From Amaranthus tricolor (taxonomy: Eukaryota > Streptophyta > Magnoliopsida > Caryophyllales > Amaranthaceae), in assembly GCF_026212465.1 (NCBI RefSeq), contig NC_080056.1, positions 5,441,517 to 5,505,516 on the forward strand: a stretch of 64,000 bases of DNA. The letters are read 5' to 3'. How positions within the stretch are numbered: position 1 is the first letter of the stretch; each line of letters opens with the position of its first letter. Under the pieces are notes generated by a model, which saw only the letters and a program-made list of their open reading frames with translations, ran no database searches and was not told the DNA's origin. Made by a program: the position numbers and the translations under genes. This document shows positions 44,453 to 59,393 of the stretch, in pieces.

Positions 44453-45511
44453 GGGGGCGTTTGGTTGGGGGTATTAAGGAAAGGGAAAGGGAATGGAAAT
44501 ACCCCATTCCCTTTGATGTTGTTTGGTTCGCAGTTAGAATCATTCCCTTTCCCCATATTAAGGTTTTGGATTACCTAAAATGAGGTAATCCTCATTCCCT
44601 CCCTCCCCCTCCACTTTCCCATTCCATTCCCTTCCCCACAGCTGCTGCCTTCCCTTTCTCACTCGCGCCTCCTTCTTCACCATATTTCTCCTTCCTCGCG
44701 CCTCCATCCTTCCTGAACTACGACGGCTGGGTTGATTTGGCCGGTGCTGGCGGCGGCTGCTCGGTTGAGGCTACGACGATGAGACAAGGAACAGATAAAG
44801 AGATTTGAAACTTGAAATAAAAACAAAACTTGAATTGAAGGTGGGTTGATTTGGTGGTGGGCCGTCGGCGTTGATGGGTCTGGTGGTCTTGATTTCACGT
44901 TCACCTGTTCACGGAAGCAGCAGTAGCAGCCAGCAGTGGCTTTGCGAAGTGCGAATAGGCGAACAACGAACTGATTCGCTCAGTGAACATCAGTGAGGGG
45001 TGGCGACTGATTTCACGTTCACCTGTTCACGCCTCGTTCATCTTCCTCAACTTCTCTTCTCTTCTTCTCAATCTCGATTTTGCTGCCTCCATTCTTCTTC
45101 GTGTTCTTGTTGAATCTGTGTTGTACCACCATTGATGAAAGCCTGCGTTTTTGATTCTTGTTGTAATTTCGTTTCTGTTGCGTTTTTGATTTTTGATGAA
45201 TTGGATTTGTAGGATGAATTGGATTTCTGGGTTGTTCTACATAGATTTCTGTACCGCCATTGATGAACATCGTTTTGTTGTTCGAGTGAATTGAAGTTCT
45301 TCGCCATTGTTTTGTTCCTTTTCTGGGTTGTTCCTAATCTCTGTTGAAAGGGAATCAATTAATCCAACTTGAACCAAACAGTCACAAAGGGATTGATTCC
45401 GTTTCCTGAACACAACCAAACGACTAGGCTAAATTAGGGGAATCCCTTCCTTTCTCCTTCATTCCCTTTCCTCATTCCATTCCGATTCCCTTGTGCGAAC
45501 CAAACGCCCCC
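44453..45511. mobile_element. PIF/Harbinger-like non-autonomous transposon (1.06 kb)
   Basis: The left end GGGGGCGTTTGGTT and the right end AACCAAACGCCCCC are perfect 14-bp inverted repeats flanked by TAA on both sides (44450-44452 and 45512-45514), the target duplication typical of PIF/Harbinger elements. Sub-terminal AAGGGAATGG/CATTCCCTTTCC words add inverted structure. The interior is richer in G and C and has internal duplications: TTTCACGTTCACCTGTTCAC occurs twice (about 44893 and 45011) and ACC(A/G)CCATTGATGAA occurs twice (about 45126 and 45255). No transposase is present; minus-strand open frames inside are not recognisable proteins. Confidence 0.88.
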
Positions 45512-45654
45512 TAAAGTTAATATTATGATTGTATGTGATTAGACGATTCAGTCAAGATCCCACACTACAAATAATATGAAGTATCAAAAATATTATGTCA
45601 CAATTAAACCTTTATTGATAGTGCCACTTGACTATATTTTTTCTTATACATTAG

Positions 45655-45658
<4 letters not shown>

Positions 45659-45736
<78 letters not shown>
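45659..45736. repeat. (TA)n microsatellite
   Basis: About 75 bp of uninterrupted TA dinucleotides. Confidence 0.97.
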
Positions 45737-45742
<6 letters not shown>

Positions 45743-45856
45743 CAGTACCAATAATGATAATATAGCAAAATATTTTGCAAATATTTTACAAGGGATGAAG
45801 TTTATGTTAGGCTATAGAAATAATTATTTGGATTATAATAAATGATGGTTCACATG

Positions 45857-46254
45857 AAAGAAGCAAAGGATCTATAATGAGAAGGCCAAGTTAATCTAAT
45901 GATTGTAGTTATAATTTGTGCATCCCATCTTATAAAGGCACAAAAAGGTTTGCCTATCAAAGTCTGCCAGCATGTTCTGATTTGGGATTAGGCCCTTCTA
46001 CCTCTATTTTATGTTAAATAATAAATAATTAAAGTAGAAAGGTATAGGTAAGTTAGAGTTGGAAGCTAAGCTTGTCACTTTTTCTTACCAAGAATAGTTA
46101 GTCCTAACATTTTATATACTTCTATGTGTTAGGTTGGCTCTAGACGTACATTATTCATATCAAATTATTTAGTTTAATTAAAATTAAGATCTTGATTAAG
46201 GGTCATGATTAGTTTAAAGAAGCAAAGGATCTATAATGAGAAAGCCAAGTTAAT
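45857..46254 (+). repeat. 40-bp direct repeat pair, 358 bp apart
   Basis: AAAGAAGCAAAGGATCTATA and the following AATGAGAA(G/A)GCCAAGTTAA occur at about 45857-45896 and 46215-46254 with a single mismatch. The intervening DNA is unrelated, so this may be the trace of an insertion or a local duplication. Confidence 0.75.
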
Positions 46255-49014
46255 CTTGATTAACATTTTATGGGGTTCTATGTTTATTGCATTTAACATA
46301 TATAGGTTTTTGTTTTGAGTTTAAGCCTTGGAAAAAGATTTGAGCAGGTATTGATTAAAGTCTATATTACATCGATATTGTTTCTCATTCTATAACTGTC
46401 GGATAAATCAAGCCCGAGATGTTTAGAGTTTGTACTCTTGTATACCGTGGAACTTAAAAGGATTATTTGAATGTTAAAGATTTTTTTAACTATTATGTTG
46501 GATACCAAATGTGATTAGCAAAATTTCAAAAATCTTCACATCTAATCCAAGATCTCGTGAACATAATGATATGGGGTTTCAAGATAAAAGTTTCATATCC
46601 TTAATGCGTGAAATTCACAATTAACTTGGGCATGAATTGCAGTAAATGTCAAATTCGGTCCACAAGTACTGATCAGATCACCATATGTACGAGTACAAAA
46701 TAAAAGAATCTTTTCTTATTGCTTTTAAGTGTAGAATAGTTCACGCGGAGTGTAAAAGGATGATGAACTACTAGAATAAAAATGACCAAATGCATAACAT
46801 ATATGCACATGTAAATCCGACCACCTCTTCATACCCTCTTAATTTTACATATAACATCTAGGGATTAATATGTGTTTTAGTTCTCAAGATATAACACACA
46901 ATCAATCCCATAGTAGAACATTCATCATAAACCCAATGAGATCTATGGAATGCTTTTATTCGATTAGTATTTATATGTGTGATTTTATAAGACCTAATTA
47001 TGATTGATAGTAAACTAATTTTTTTATTAGTGTATAAGTCAAAATTAATTTCTAGTAGAATGATATGATCATTTATAATAATCAAAATTAAATATATTTT
47101 ATCTTTATATTTGTCTAAATTATATTTATTTATTGCACTAGTTGTATCAAAGGGCATTTTCCTCCAATCTTCCACTTGTCCAAGAACAAGAGTATAACAA
47201 TAAATTTCTTAAATCACTTTTTGTTAAATTTGACAGCACAAATGTCATTTACACTGATTTTCAAATTTATTTCTCAAAATCTAAGCTTAAACTATCAAAA
47301 CAAATTATTAACACCTTAATTTGTTTGCGCATATCCATGTATTTTCAGTTCTTACTTTGCAAGAAGTCAAAGACATCAATCCTAATAAACAGGATGACTT
47401 ATCCAATATTTTATAACTAAAATTGCCACTTTGACTTTAACAACCACATGCACTCCTTTAATTGCCTCCTTTTGTAGCATAACATTTAGACATATCTATA
47501 GCCATTCCTGAGGGTAGTTTTGAGGTACAACCACCTAGAACCCAACTTATTAAGGGGCCTAAATTGACTTATCTTATAATTAAAATTAGTATTTGCATTA
47601 GTAGCTTCTAGCAATATGGATCGAACTTGCAACATTAGGTTTTTCATTTAAGTGCATGACTACTGAACTAAATAATTGAAGAAAAAATAAACGAAATTTT
47701 ACTTATATAAGGGCTCCTTTTTTATTTTTTGCCTAGGGCCCAAAAATTATTAAGAACGGCACTGGGTATATCAAAAGCATATCAATCATTAAATAAGAAT
47801 TATTTCATACTCATATTAAAGGAATCCACTAGATATGACAATAGAATTCTTTAAACATTTTGAAGAATATCAAAAAGGTTTGACTAATATGTATCACTAT
47901 ACATGTCCATGTAAATGATTATAAATCTCCATATTCCTATAATCCATGAAAATATGCTATCGGTCAATCTATAAGCTTGACTTATACTATTGAGAAAAAC
48001 TCCATTGTTGGAGATATTTTAGAGCTCTAGAGAGTTACTTTATTTTTGTGATTGATTTCTTTATTTTATTATTGAATCATCAATGATTTTTAAGCACTTA
48101 TAAGGAAAGGTACTTAAGGTTGCATTAAATCTTGTTGTGTTCCTGCTTTTATGTTTCTTGCATTATTTGGTTTGACCTCTATTATTATGCTATGTTCTCT
48201 AAAGTTTCTTAACCTTTCTCTATTCCATTTGAGGGTCTAAATCCTTTCCTATAACATTAAAACTCATTTTCTATTACAACCACTTAATATCGGTAATCAA
48301 AAGACCATCAATTAACCATTAAATTATAGAATAATTGTCTTTATATTTTTACTTTTTTTGTTCATTTAGATTTAGACCAATGTCTTTTGGTCTCATTTGC
48401 GAGACAAAAACATAGTTTTGATGTTCATATATGCTTAAAATATCTGAATAATTTTTTTAACAATAACACCGACAATAATAAAGTTAAAACATTTTGTGAG
48501 CTCAATGTCTCAAACACAATTTCAATCCACAATTTCATTGATTGAGGGTAGGCAAAAAGACATTAAAAAGAATTCTCTAATGAGACACTCTTACGTTGGA
48601 GACAATTTTTTTAGGCTAGTCTAATATACACTAAACATCTTAAAATAATTACTTTTAACTTAAAAGTAATCAATAACAGTTTTAAAATGATTAGTTATAA
48701 TATTAAAATAACTAATTAAAAAAATAAACTAATTATATGAGTTCCATATACAAGAGTTGGTGTGAAAAGAGTGGGAAGAGCATCTTAATCTGGATTTGAC
48801 GTTTGAGAGTTGATAGCGCCAAGCCGCCAACTAATTAATAAGGGCCTACGCCACACGCCCACACGTGAGATCTCTAATTGTAAAATCAGTAAAACCCAAA
48901 AACCATGTTATGTGTATACTTTGCATTGGATCTTGCAATAAACGCGAAGCAACCTAGCATTTTTGGTGCACCAAAAACTTAACATCATGGGAGTAATTCA
49001 TATCATAGTAGTAA

Positions 49015-49024
49015 ATAATAATAA

Positions 49025-49076
<52 letters not shown>
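49015..49076. repeat. (AAT)n microsatellite
   Basis: About 60 bp of AAT/TAA trinucleotides with one interruption. Shorter AAT arrays recur at 49327-49350 and 49417-49437. Confidence 0.95.
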
Positions 49077-49077
<1 letters not shown>

Positions 49078-49082
49078 CCTCA

Positions 49083-49315
49083 TCTTATACGAGACCGTCT
49101 TACTATGAGACGGATCCATATAATAGGCCAATTGATTACTTTAAAATTATAAGTAATCGTTTTAAGATTATAAGTAATCACTTTAAGACTATAAAAAGTA
49201 ATTATATATAAATTATAAGTGATCACTTTAACGTTATAAGTGATCCTTTTAAGACAAAAAATATATATTGAATCAGCCAATAAAAATGATCTAAACGTGA
49301 AACTGTCTTATTTAA
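49083..49315. mobile_element. GAGACCGTCTT-type MITE with internal palindromic repeats
   Basis: The left end CTTATACGAGACCGTCTTAC is imperfectly mirrored by GTGAAACTGTCTTATTTAAG at the right. Inside, TAAGTAATC/TTTAAGA and TTATAAGTGATCACTTTAA words are tandemly repeated four to five times; AAGTGATCACTT is a perfect palindrome. It is related to the element at 62735. Confidence 0.65.
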
Positions 49316-49316
49316 G

Positions 49317-50060
49317 AATTAGCGTAATAATAATAATAATAATAATAATTTACCATCTTCGTATAAAGTTTTCTCCTATAAAAGTAAATACGTTTTATAA
49401 TTAGAATAATAATATGATAATAATAATAATAATAATATTTAGAATTAAATAACTAAACATGTGGTGTAAAACACAATGCAATTCACCATCAAATTGAATC
49501 AGCAAAAACAAAGTAAAAAAATGGGTCCTCCAGCTTTAATCATAATGACTAATGAATAAATGACCACCGACGGTGCTCCTAAGTTGCATTAGTTATGGAT
49601 CTTACTCACTCGTCACTCCAAACTACTTGTACCCATTCATTCCCATAATTGGCCTTCACCCTTTCAAAACGGGTGCAAATCACTATTAGCCAAACTTATT
49701 GAATAATTTGATCAATTCAAAATATTGATTGTTAAACCAACTGTTTATTAGATAAAAAATATTTACGAGTTATAAATTGTTTATTATAGAAAAGTTAAAA
49801 CAAAAACTAAAATTCAATGAAAAAGCTAATAGAAATAATTTTTTTTATTTTGGTTTTCTTAGTCAACTTAAAAGTTATTTTACCAAAAAAATAAAAGTCC
49901 AAAGTCCACTTATTCAATGAATTACTGTTTTTGCTACAAACCTCTAACCCATTAGTCTAATTTATGTTCAAATTTTGATTCGAGTTTGAACTTATTGTAA
50001 GTTTGATTTAAGTCCTTTCACTAAACATTTTAAAGACGACCCTAAACAAATCAAGAATAG

Positions 50061-50115
<55 letters not shown>

Positions 50116-50734
50116 CCCATCATGCCTTTGATAAAATTTCATATATATATATATATTCCCCATCATGCCTTTGATAAAATTTCGAATAATGATTTAAGAC
50201 ACCAATTTTAGATTTTCCACAAACCTAATAAGCACATCCTACCTTTAACTTATATGTTTGGTCATTTATAATCTAGGTCAATCTTACCCAATTATGCAAT
50301 TTATTGGTACAAAAGTTTATCATAACATTCACCTTTATTATCTTCTATTTTCATTTCCATTTTTATAAAAAGAAAATAATTTTTTTTTCTATAAATACTT
50401 CATCAGTTCCATAATATTTGCTAGTTGCTATACTCTCTTTTTTCTATCGTAAAACAATGCTTGCTACTTTACTATATACATATTAAAGTAATTTATACAT
50501 TATCTTATTTAGGCTTGCTTTATTCCAACTTCATACCTCATTCACTTTCACCATTTAATCATTATTTAAGAACAACAATGATATTTAAAATCAATAAATC
50601 ATTTCATTAATAATTTTGCCAAACTAAAATAATACAAGTATTATAGAACATTCCATTACTAAATCATTAAATTTGGATGAAGAAATATTTAATTAGAATA
50701 TTAGACAACTTTGAGTACGACTCTATACTATATA
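49317..50734. other. intergenic with microsatellites
   Basis: AT-rich DNA with AAT arrays, a (TA)n array at about 50066-50112 and a short tandem repeat. No gene is recognised. Confidence 0.45.
50066..50190. repeat. (TA)n array followed by a tandem duplication
   Basis: After about 46 bp of TA, the phrase TATTCCCCATCATGCCTTTG plus ATAAAATTTC occurs twice (about 50111 and 50153), with a second short TA run between, giving a period of about 42 bp. Confidence 0.9.
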
Positions 50735-50938
50735 CTCCCTCTGTTCCTCTCAATTTGCACCTTTTTTTATTTTAGTTTGTCACACTCACTTTGCACCCTT
50801 TTCCTTTTTGACAATGACCCTACTTTCTTTCTTTAAATCTCATCCACTTGTTTTTTGTCTTATTCTCCAATTTAATTTCATTTTCCACTGAATTTCACCC
50901 AAAATGATTTGGGTCCAATTTCATAGAGACAGAAGGAA
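50735..50938. mobile_element. Stowaway-like MITE
   Basis: TA-CTCCCTCTGTTCCTCTC at the left and GAGACAGAAGGAA-TA at the right are inverted and TA-flanked. The interior, with CAATTTGCACC, TTTGCACCC and CACCCAAAATGATTTGGG, is typical of these elements. Confidence 0.85.
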
Positions 50939-51963
50939 TACTAATTGTCATACAAGGTTGACCTCTTAGTACGTTCATTATGATCGACAAAGTCAGAAAA
51001 TAGAATGTCAACAACCAAGCAGAAGCCAAATAAGACCGTATATTCTATAGGCTATAGGCCTATAGTCATGACATTGTCCTATCTTCTCAATTTGGTAGCA
51101 GGAAAATACTCCGGCATAGTTCTGGACTTCTGGAAGAGTCCTAGAAACGATCAACTATCTAATCAGCTACACTCTGTCACAAGGAATTTGCCCCACTTTT
51201 TTAAAATTCTTCCTATTAAATTCATCTTATTTGTATATGTGATTACGGCCCACAATCTCTTAATTCTCAATCGCATTTCTCAGTTTTCCATAAAATATCA
51301 CTTTAACCACTTTTCTTAATTTTCCCACCAACAAATACATACTAGTTCGAATGTTCAAACGGTTTCTACCAGTTTAGTAACCATCATCAATTCTGCTGCA
51401 ATCATCACTCATAATTTGATATTTGCCCAAAATATTTTCTAACCTTCTCTTATTTTAAAATTGATGCCGATACTGACATATCGTTAGTGAAAATCAAGGA
51501 GACAAAAGGAGTAATAGAGAGGAATATCACTATTATAAATCAACATTTTCACCCAACTACAACATAATTACGTATCGGGAGAAAAATACTATGGTAATGA
51601 ACCATCTTCATCCTTCCAAGAAAATCTATCTACCTTGAAGCTCAACCAAACAAGTTTTCTTCCCCATTCCTAATTGGGCATAATTCACTGTGGTTATCTC
51701 TCCATGGCTCATATACATATCAGAAGTATAACATTGTCAATAAACAAGAAATACGTCCAAATTGGTAGTAGATATAAATATAATAGTCAATGTAATATGC
51801 TTTGTTTAAAGTCAAAATCTTATCTTTCACAAAAGCTCATTCAAAAGGGGTTTAACAAAGCATTCAACAAAGTTCAAACGTTTAATTGAAACAAAAACAG
51901 ATGATACCAATTGGCTAGCAGCTACTATATGAAAACAGCAACTCCAACAGAAACTCAATTTGC
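50939..51963. other. 3' flank of RPL38 and intergenic DNA
   Basis: Small open frames here (for example 51005-51319) have no recognisable family. The last few hundred bases are probably the 3' UTR of the minus-strand RPL38 gene. Confidence 0.4.
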
Positions 51964-54990
<3,027 letters not shown>

Positions 54991-55059
54991 GATGGTTGCA
55001 GAGGAATGTCGAGAGGTGGGAAAAGAGAGAAATGGCAAAGTTTCTAAGTCGCGGTTCCT

Positions 55060-55168
55060 AAACCCTAATTTGGGAGGATGGGTTTTGAACGTTCATGAAC
55101 TGGGCTTTCGGGTAGTGGATTAGAGGTTAAGGGTATCTTTTTGGGCTTCCACTTAGTATTTTAGCCCA
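55060..55168 (-). promoter_or_regulatory. RPL38 promoter: telo-box and site II motifs
   Basis: AAACCCTAA (telo-box) lies at 55060-55068, about 70 bp upstream of the RPL38 start codon. TGGGCT site II motifs occur at 55101-55106 and 55142-55147 (plus strand), with AGCCCA at 55163-55168 (TGGGCT on the minus strand). This pair of motifs is characteristic of promoters of plant ribosomal protein and translation genes. Confidence 0.75.
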
Positions 55169-55316
55169 ATATATAGTTGGATTGAAATATCTTCTACTCT
55201 TGTGAAAGACGAAAATTTGAAAACATTAAGATAAAAAATCAAAAAAATGAACGAAATAATACAACTTTCAAACTTTTCCAAAAGTAAGCGTGAAAATCTC
55301 AAACCTAAGGTTTGGG

Positions 55317-55449
55317 CTGTTCGCAGTTAGTAACTGCGAACAGGTCAAAAAAGACAAAATAGCTATAGACAAAATAGTTGTTCGCAGTTACTAATTGCGA
55401 ACAGCCCTTTGACTTTGTTTGACCTGTTGCCGTTAGTAACTGCGAACAG
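55317..55449. repeat. cluster of three short hairpin palindromes
   Basis: Three near-identical 27-bp palindromes lie at 55317-55343, 55378-55404 and 55423-55449. The first is CTGTTCGCAGTTA followed by a mirrored AACTGCGAACAG arm. The unit with TTTGACCTGTTG to the right is in turn an inverted copy of the left unit, which ends CAGGTCAAA, so a larger fold-back is possible. The spacer holds GACAAAATAG twice. It lies about 330-460 bp upstream of the RPL38 start codon. Confidence 0.9.
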
Positions 55450-55489
55450 ATAGCTGCACAAATACGCAACAGCTTCCTTCCCTTCTAAT

Positions 55490-55780
55490 TTTCCTATTTC
55501 TCAAAACCCTAGCATAATACTACTCGACACTCTCCACAAATACACTAGTTTGAATCCATTAATTGTTGCGTTCCTCTTTCAATTTGGCACTTCAAAATTA
55601 GTTTGGGATACTCTAGATCGAATGAAGGTAAATTTTTATGCATTTTTTTAGTGTGTCTATTTTTAGGGTTTTGATGAAGTTTGGTTGTTTTGGCAAATGT
55701 AGGTTACTAGTTCTTTAAATCAACACTCTTCTTAATCATCCATAACTATTCAAGGTAATGTGTAATTGTTTTGATAGCTT
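55490..55780 (+). other. possible start of a plus-strand transcript
   Basis: CTCAAAACCCTAGCATAATA and the pyrimidine-rich text after it resemble a plant 5' leader. ATGAAG|GTAAATT at 55622 looks like a start codon next to a donor, and GTAG|GTTACTAG to TTCAAG|GTAATG at about 55703-55755 could be a second exon, but the joined frame stops after about 12 codons. It may be a non-coding transcript or a dead first exon. Confidence 0.2.
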
Positions 55781-55801
55781 TATGTTGTTTTGGTAAACCC
55801 G

Positions 55802-55922
55802 TCTTGTATGAGACCGTCTCACGGTGAGACGACCTTAAAATAAGAAATCTATTTGCTAAAAGTTTATAATAGTGGGTTATTTAACCCAAATATGAGGCGT
55901 CTTACGGTGAGACCATACAAGC
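55802..55922. mobile_element. GAGACCGTCTC-type MITE, copy A
   Basis: It starts CTTGTATGAGACCGTCTCAC and ends GTCTTACGGTGAGACCATAC plus AAG, an inverted version of the start with a 7-bp gap. The interior includes AAAAGTTTATAATAGTGGG and TTATTTAACCCAAATAT. Confidence 0.7.
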
Positions 55923-55996
55923 AGCCAACTAATGTTTTTTTAAAAAACAACTGATTAAGCAAATTAAAAAGTTTTTTTTTTTCAGTTTTTAGCTTC

Positions 55997-56125
55997 TTTT
56001 GTATGAGACCGTCTTACCCTGAGACAAGACCATACTAAGGGTTCATTATGTTAAAAGTTTCTATTATTAGGCTATTTAACCCAAATATAAATCACGTCTC
56101 ACGATAAGACTGTCTAATGGTAGAA
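55997..56125. mobile_element. GAGACCGTCTC-type MITE, copy B
   Basis: TTTGTATGAGACCGTCTTAC, TTAAAAGTTTCTATTATTAGG, CTATTTAACCCAAATATAA and CGTCTCACGATAAGACTG repeat the order of copy A 75 bp away in the same orientation, so the two form a tandem pair. Confidence 0.65.
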
Positions 56126-57398
56126 TTTGTGAATATTAACAACTAACCCATATATGGAGTGTATGGAGTGTGTCTCATTGTAAAACCATTTGATACAACA
56201 TTTTGTGTTGTAATAATTAACTTGCTTTGGAATCACAAATTTTCATGTAGGATATTTTCAAGGTGACACAGTTTTAAAAAAGATAAATAGCTCAACGTAA
56301 TAAATTAAAATATCACCAATTATTTAATGTTAAATATATTATTTTAAATGTTAAAATTAACATTTAAAATATTAAAACACTCATTATTTAAATGATAGAC
56401 TACTTATATGAACTTAGCTTACCGTAAGCACATGAAATTAATAATGATTTAATATCCTTTGTTTACTTTCGCTTTCGTTTTTCCTTCATAAACCACAATA
56501 GTAGTATCTCCAATCCCTATATATTTTTCATAAAACAACAATCTTTATTATTCGTTCAACTAACATCTTTGATTACAACCCTCCATACAATCACAATAAC
56601 TTTTACAATTTCCCCACAATCGGGTAAAAATATTGAAATTAAATTATAATTTAATTAAGTTTTATAGTTTGAATTCAAATATGATTTTATTTGAGTATAT
56701 CTTCAGTTTATTTAAATTAGGATTGAACTTTCATATTGATTTTAATCAAAAATTGAAAACTAATGGTGATTATTGATCAATAAAATTGTTTTATTTTTTT
56801 CTATATATTTGATATTTAGAGATACAAGTGTTAATTGAATTTGTTTTATATTTCTTGATTTAATAGTTACTATACTAATTGAATTTTTTGAATTTCTATA
56901 ATATATGTTCAATTAAATTTCGCAAATTTAATATTTTAAATTTTGGATCTGCCATGGTTAATAAGAGAGCTCTATGACAATATCCTAGAAGCATGGTTGA
57001 TAAAGGGACTAGGGTTAACCTTAGAAATCAAGAGGTATGCATCCCTAATTTCCATTTAGGGTTAATTGCATTTATCACATGTGAAATATTATTTGATTAC
57101 ATATCCCATGCCTTGATGGAAAATAACCCAATATCCAAATATATTTTAGTTTTCTTGTTAGTTCTAGGCTTCTAGAAGGTTTGCATAACATAATGGGTTG
57201 TACTTTTTTTTATTCACATTTTGTTAATATAATTATGATTCGAATCTCGTTTAAATTGCGTACTGTTAGTGATCTTTATCAACTTTGACGCTTTGAATTT
57301 GATCATCGCATAATCCTAGCTAGAAGTCGTGGTGATGGTGATGCCTTAGATAGATTTATCAACAAGACATTAGCTAAGTTTACGTGCTAGTCCCTAGT

Positions 57399-57586
57399 AG
57401 AGGCGTTCATTCGGGAGATTGGATTGATTTCGGATGGGGTATTTCATGTCGATTTGAAATCGAATTTTGTGTCTATATATATTGTTTTTACATAATTGTA
57501 AATCATTTTTTAAGTCGGGTCAAATCGGGTTCGGTTACAAGGTTGGGTAAAATTTAGGTCATCGGGTCTGCTTTGAACACCTCTGA
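57399..57586. mobile_element. hAT-like MITE with 8-bp target duplication
   Basis: It starts AGAGGCGTTCATTCGG and ends TTTGAACACCTCTGA, which are inverted. TCCCTAGT is found exactly on both sides (57391-57398 and 57587-57594). The interior has GGATTGATTTCGGATGGGG and GTCGGGTCAAATCGGG. It appears to belong to the same group as 13821-13987 and the fragment at about 28880-29035. Confidence 0.85.
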
Positions 57587-59294
57587 TCCCTAGTCACCAA
57601 GCCTATTATTATTTTTGTTAGAGTATATATAATATATTCTGGTGTCTTAATAATCAATTTAAGTTTTTAATTGAGTTAGTTTCTAAACAATTTTCAATTA
57701 AGTTTTGAACCCTAGTATTAGCCTTGATAGTTATATAAAAAAATCTCTTATCTATTATTGTTTTACTAATTCATCAAACTGTAATAAGGTGAGGATAAAA
57801 TCTCACAACATGATCTCCAAGCTTCACTATTCAACAACACTCTAGCTTAATTAGATGCGACTTGACATAAAAGTTAAGAAAGTGATGATCGAGAATATTA
57901 AAGTTACGCGTAGATAATTTAAAGAAAGAAAAGTTAAAAAATGGATATTTAAATAAAAATTAAATAATATATAGTGAAAATATTATCTAAAATATGGATA
58001 TTACAAAATAAATAAAACGAACTAAACAGACTGTCTTTCACTGTGGAAATCCAAATGTTTGGAATCAGTAGCATTGTGTACGTAAAAGTTGCTAAAAAGA
58101 ATCTCACAATTTGATTAGTAACCTCTTCTTGGTCGTCTCAGCTTTTCTTTTGCCAACATGCATGAAAGCTATATAAAGTAATTTATTCTTATAAATATTA
58201 TTCCAATTTAATAATATCTTTATTTGAAAATACTCAAAACTCATTATGACATATTATTTGAAAAAATATTGTTTATCGGTTTCTTGTTTCGAGTCTAAAG
58301 TGAAAAGGTGGAGGTACATAACTTCAAACAATAACAGTTAAAGCACAAAACCACCAAACCAAAAAACATGATGGCATGCAAAAACCACACAAATATAAGT
58401 GATGATGGCCCAATAGTATATCATTCTTTGTTACAATTATCCCAATATTATTAACTGACTTTTACTTAGGGTGGAATTTGAGAGGTTTAAATGTATGCAA
58501 TTTTACTCTTGTTAATACTGATAAAACTAACAAAAAAGTTATTTTCAATTAACCCTTGTAATTGCTATGTGTAGCTTCACATAAATAAAAAATATATATT
58601 ATTTAATGAGACATTTATTATAGTCTATTATAATTTGAAACCAACAAATTATATGTCTTTGACTCAATCCAAATGATTGACATAATCATGAAGCCTATCA
58701 TCTTTTTAGTTTATATGACCATCAATAGAAAAATTCCGAATTGAGATCAAGAAAACAAATTAATATTGTAGAAAAGCAAAAGAATAAAAAAATTAAAATG
58801 GTTATGGTTTTCCTAACGAGCTGATATCGTGGTGAGATAACTTCAAAGTAAGGAATTTAAATTCTCATGATTTATATTGATTGAGTTATTAACTTATTTA
58901 TGTAGCGCATTTTATTGTGATATTGTAGAAAGCGTTAATTTAAATTAAAGTAAGTAAAAGATGAATCAATAAATTACCAAACTATATTTTATATAGCTTT
59001 CCTGTACAAACTAAAAAAGGCATGATCATTAAAGATGTACATATATCTTTTTATCTATAAATGACATAACTTAGGTACATATGTGTAAAAGTACATGGAT
59101 GGTTTCATATGATACAATGTTCATTACATATATGAATGAATCAAAATATAAAGCTTGAATATGATAAAATAAAAGAACATTAAGAATATCAAACTATTCC
59201 AAAGAGAAAAAGAGCAATAATTTATAACACAAGTACCAATTCAAGCACCTTAGGACAAGCTATTTACTAAGACAATTATAAATAGAGGATTTTT

Positions 59295-59340
59295 CTATGA
59301 GCGGGATAAAGATACACTAGATATGATGATGATGAATTAT
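59295..59340 (+). mobile_element. short RTE-type LINE 3' tail
   Basis: CTATGAGCGGGATAAAGATA followed by CACTAGATATGATGATGATG matches the extreme 3' end of the LINE family. Only about 45 bp are present, just beyond the 3' end of the GRAS gene. Confidence 0.55.
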
Positions 59341-59393
59341 AAATAGAGGAAGATGGATTATATTATAGTGTAGAATCATGCAAGTTTCCAACC

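Larger units (their letters stand above)
45515..48950. other. intergenic, AT-rich
   Basis: Contains a (TA)n microsatellite, a 40-bp direct repeat and small open frames without family match (for example 46858-47175 and 47142-47420). About 48570-48790 looks like an old relative of the GAGACC-type MITEs. No gene is recognised. Confidence 0.4.
56130..59393. other. intergenic, AT-rich
   Basis: It holds a hAT-like MITE at 57399-57586 and a LINE tail near 59295. A small open frame at 56993-57175 matches nothing. The last roughly 200 bp are probably the 3' UTR of the GRAS gene. Confidence 0.45.

Noticed and set aside
44677..45419. Overlapping minus-strand frames inside the Harbinger-like element
   Set aside because: The frames overlap each other, are rich in Lys/Asn/Gln, lack domains and lie in a duplicated non-autonomous element; no transposase motif was seen.
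51005..51319. 104-residue plus-strand frame
   Set aside because: It has no recognisable domain, AT-driven composition and no splice or promoter context; it is likely chance.
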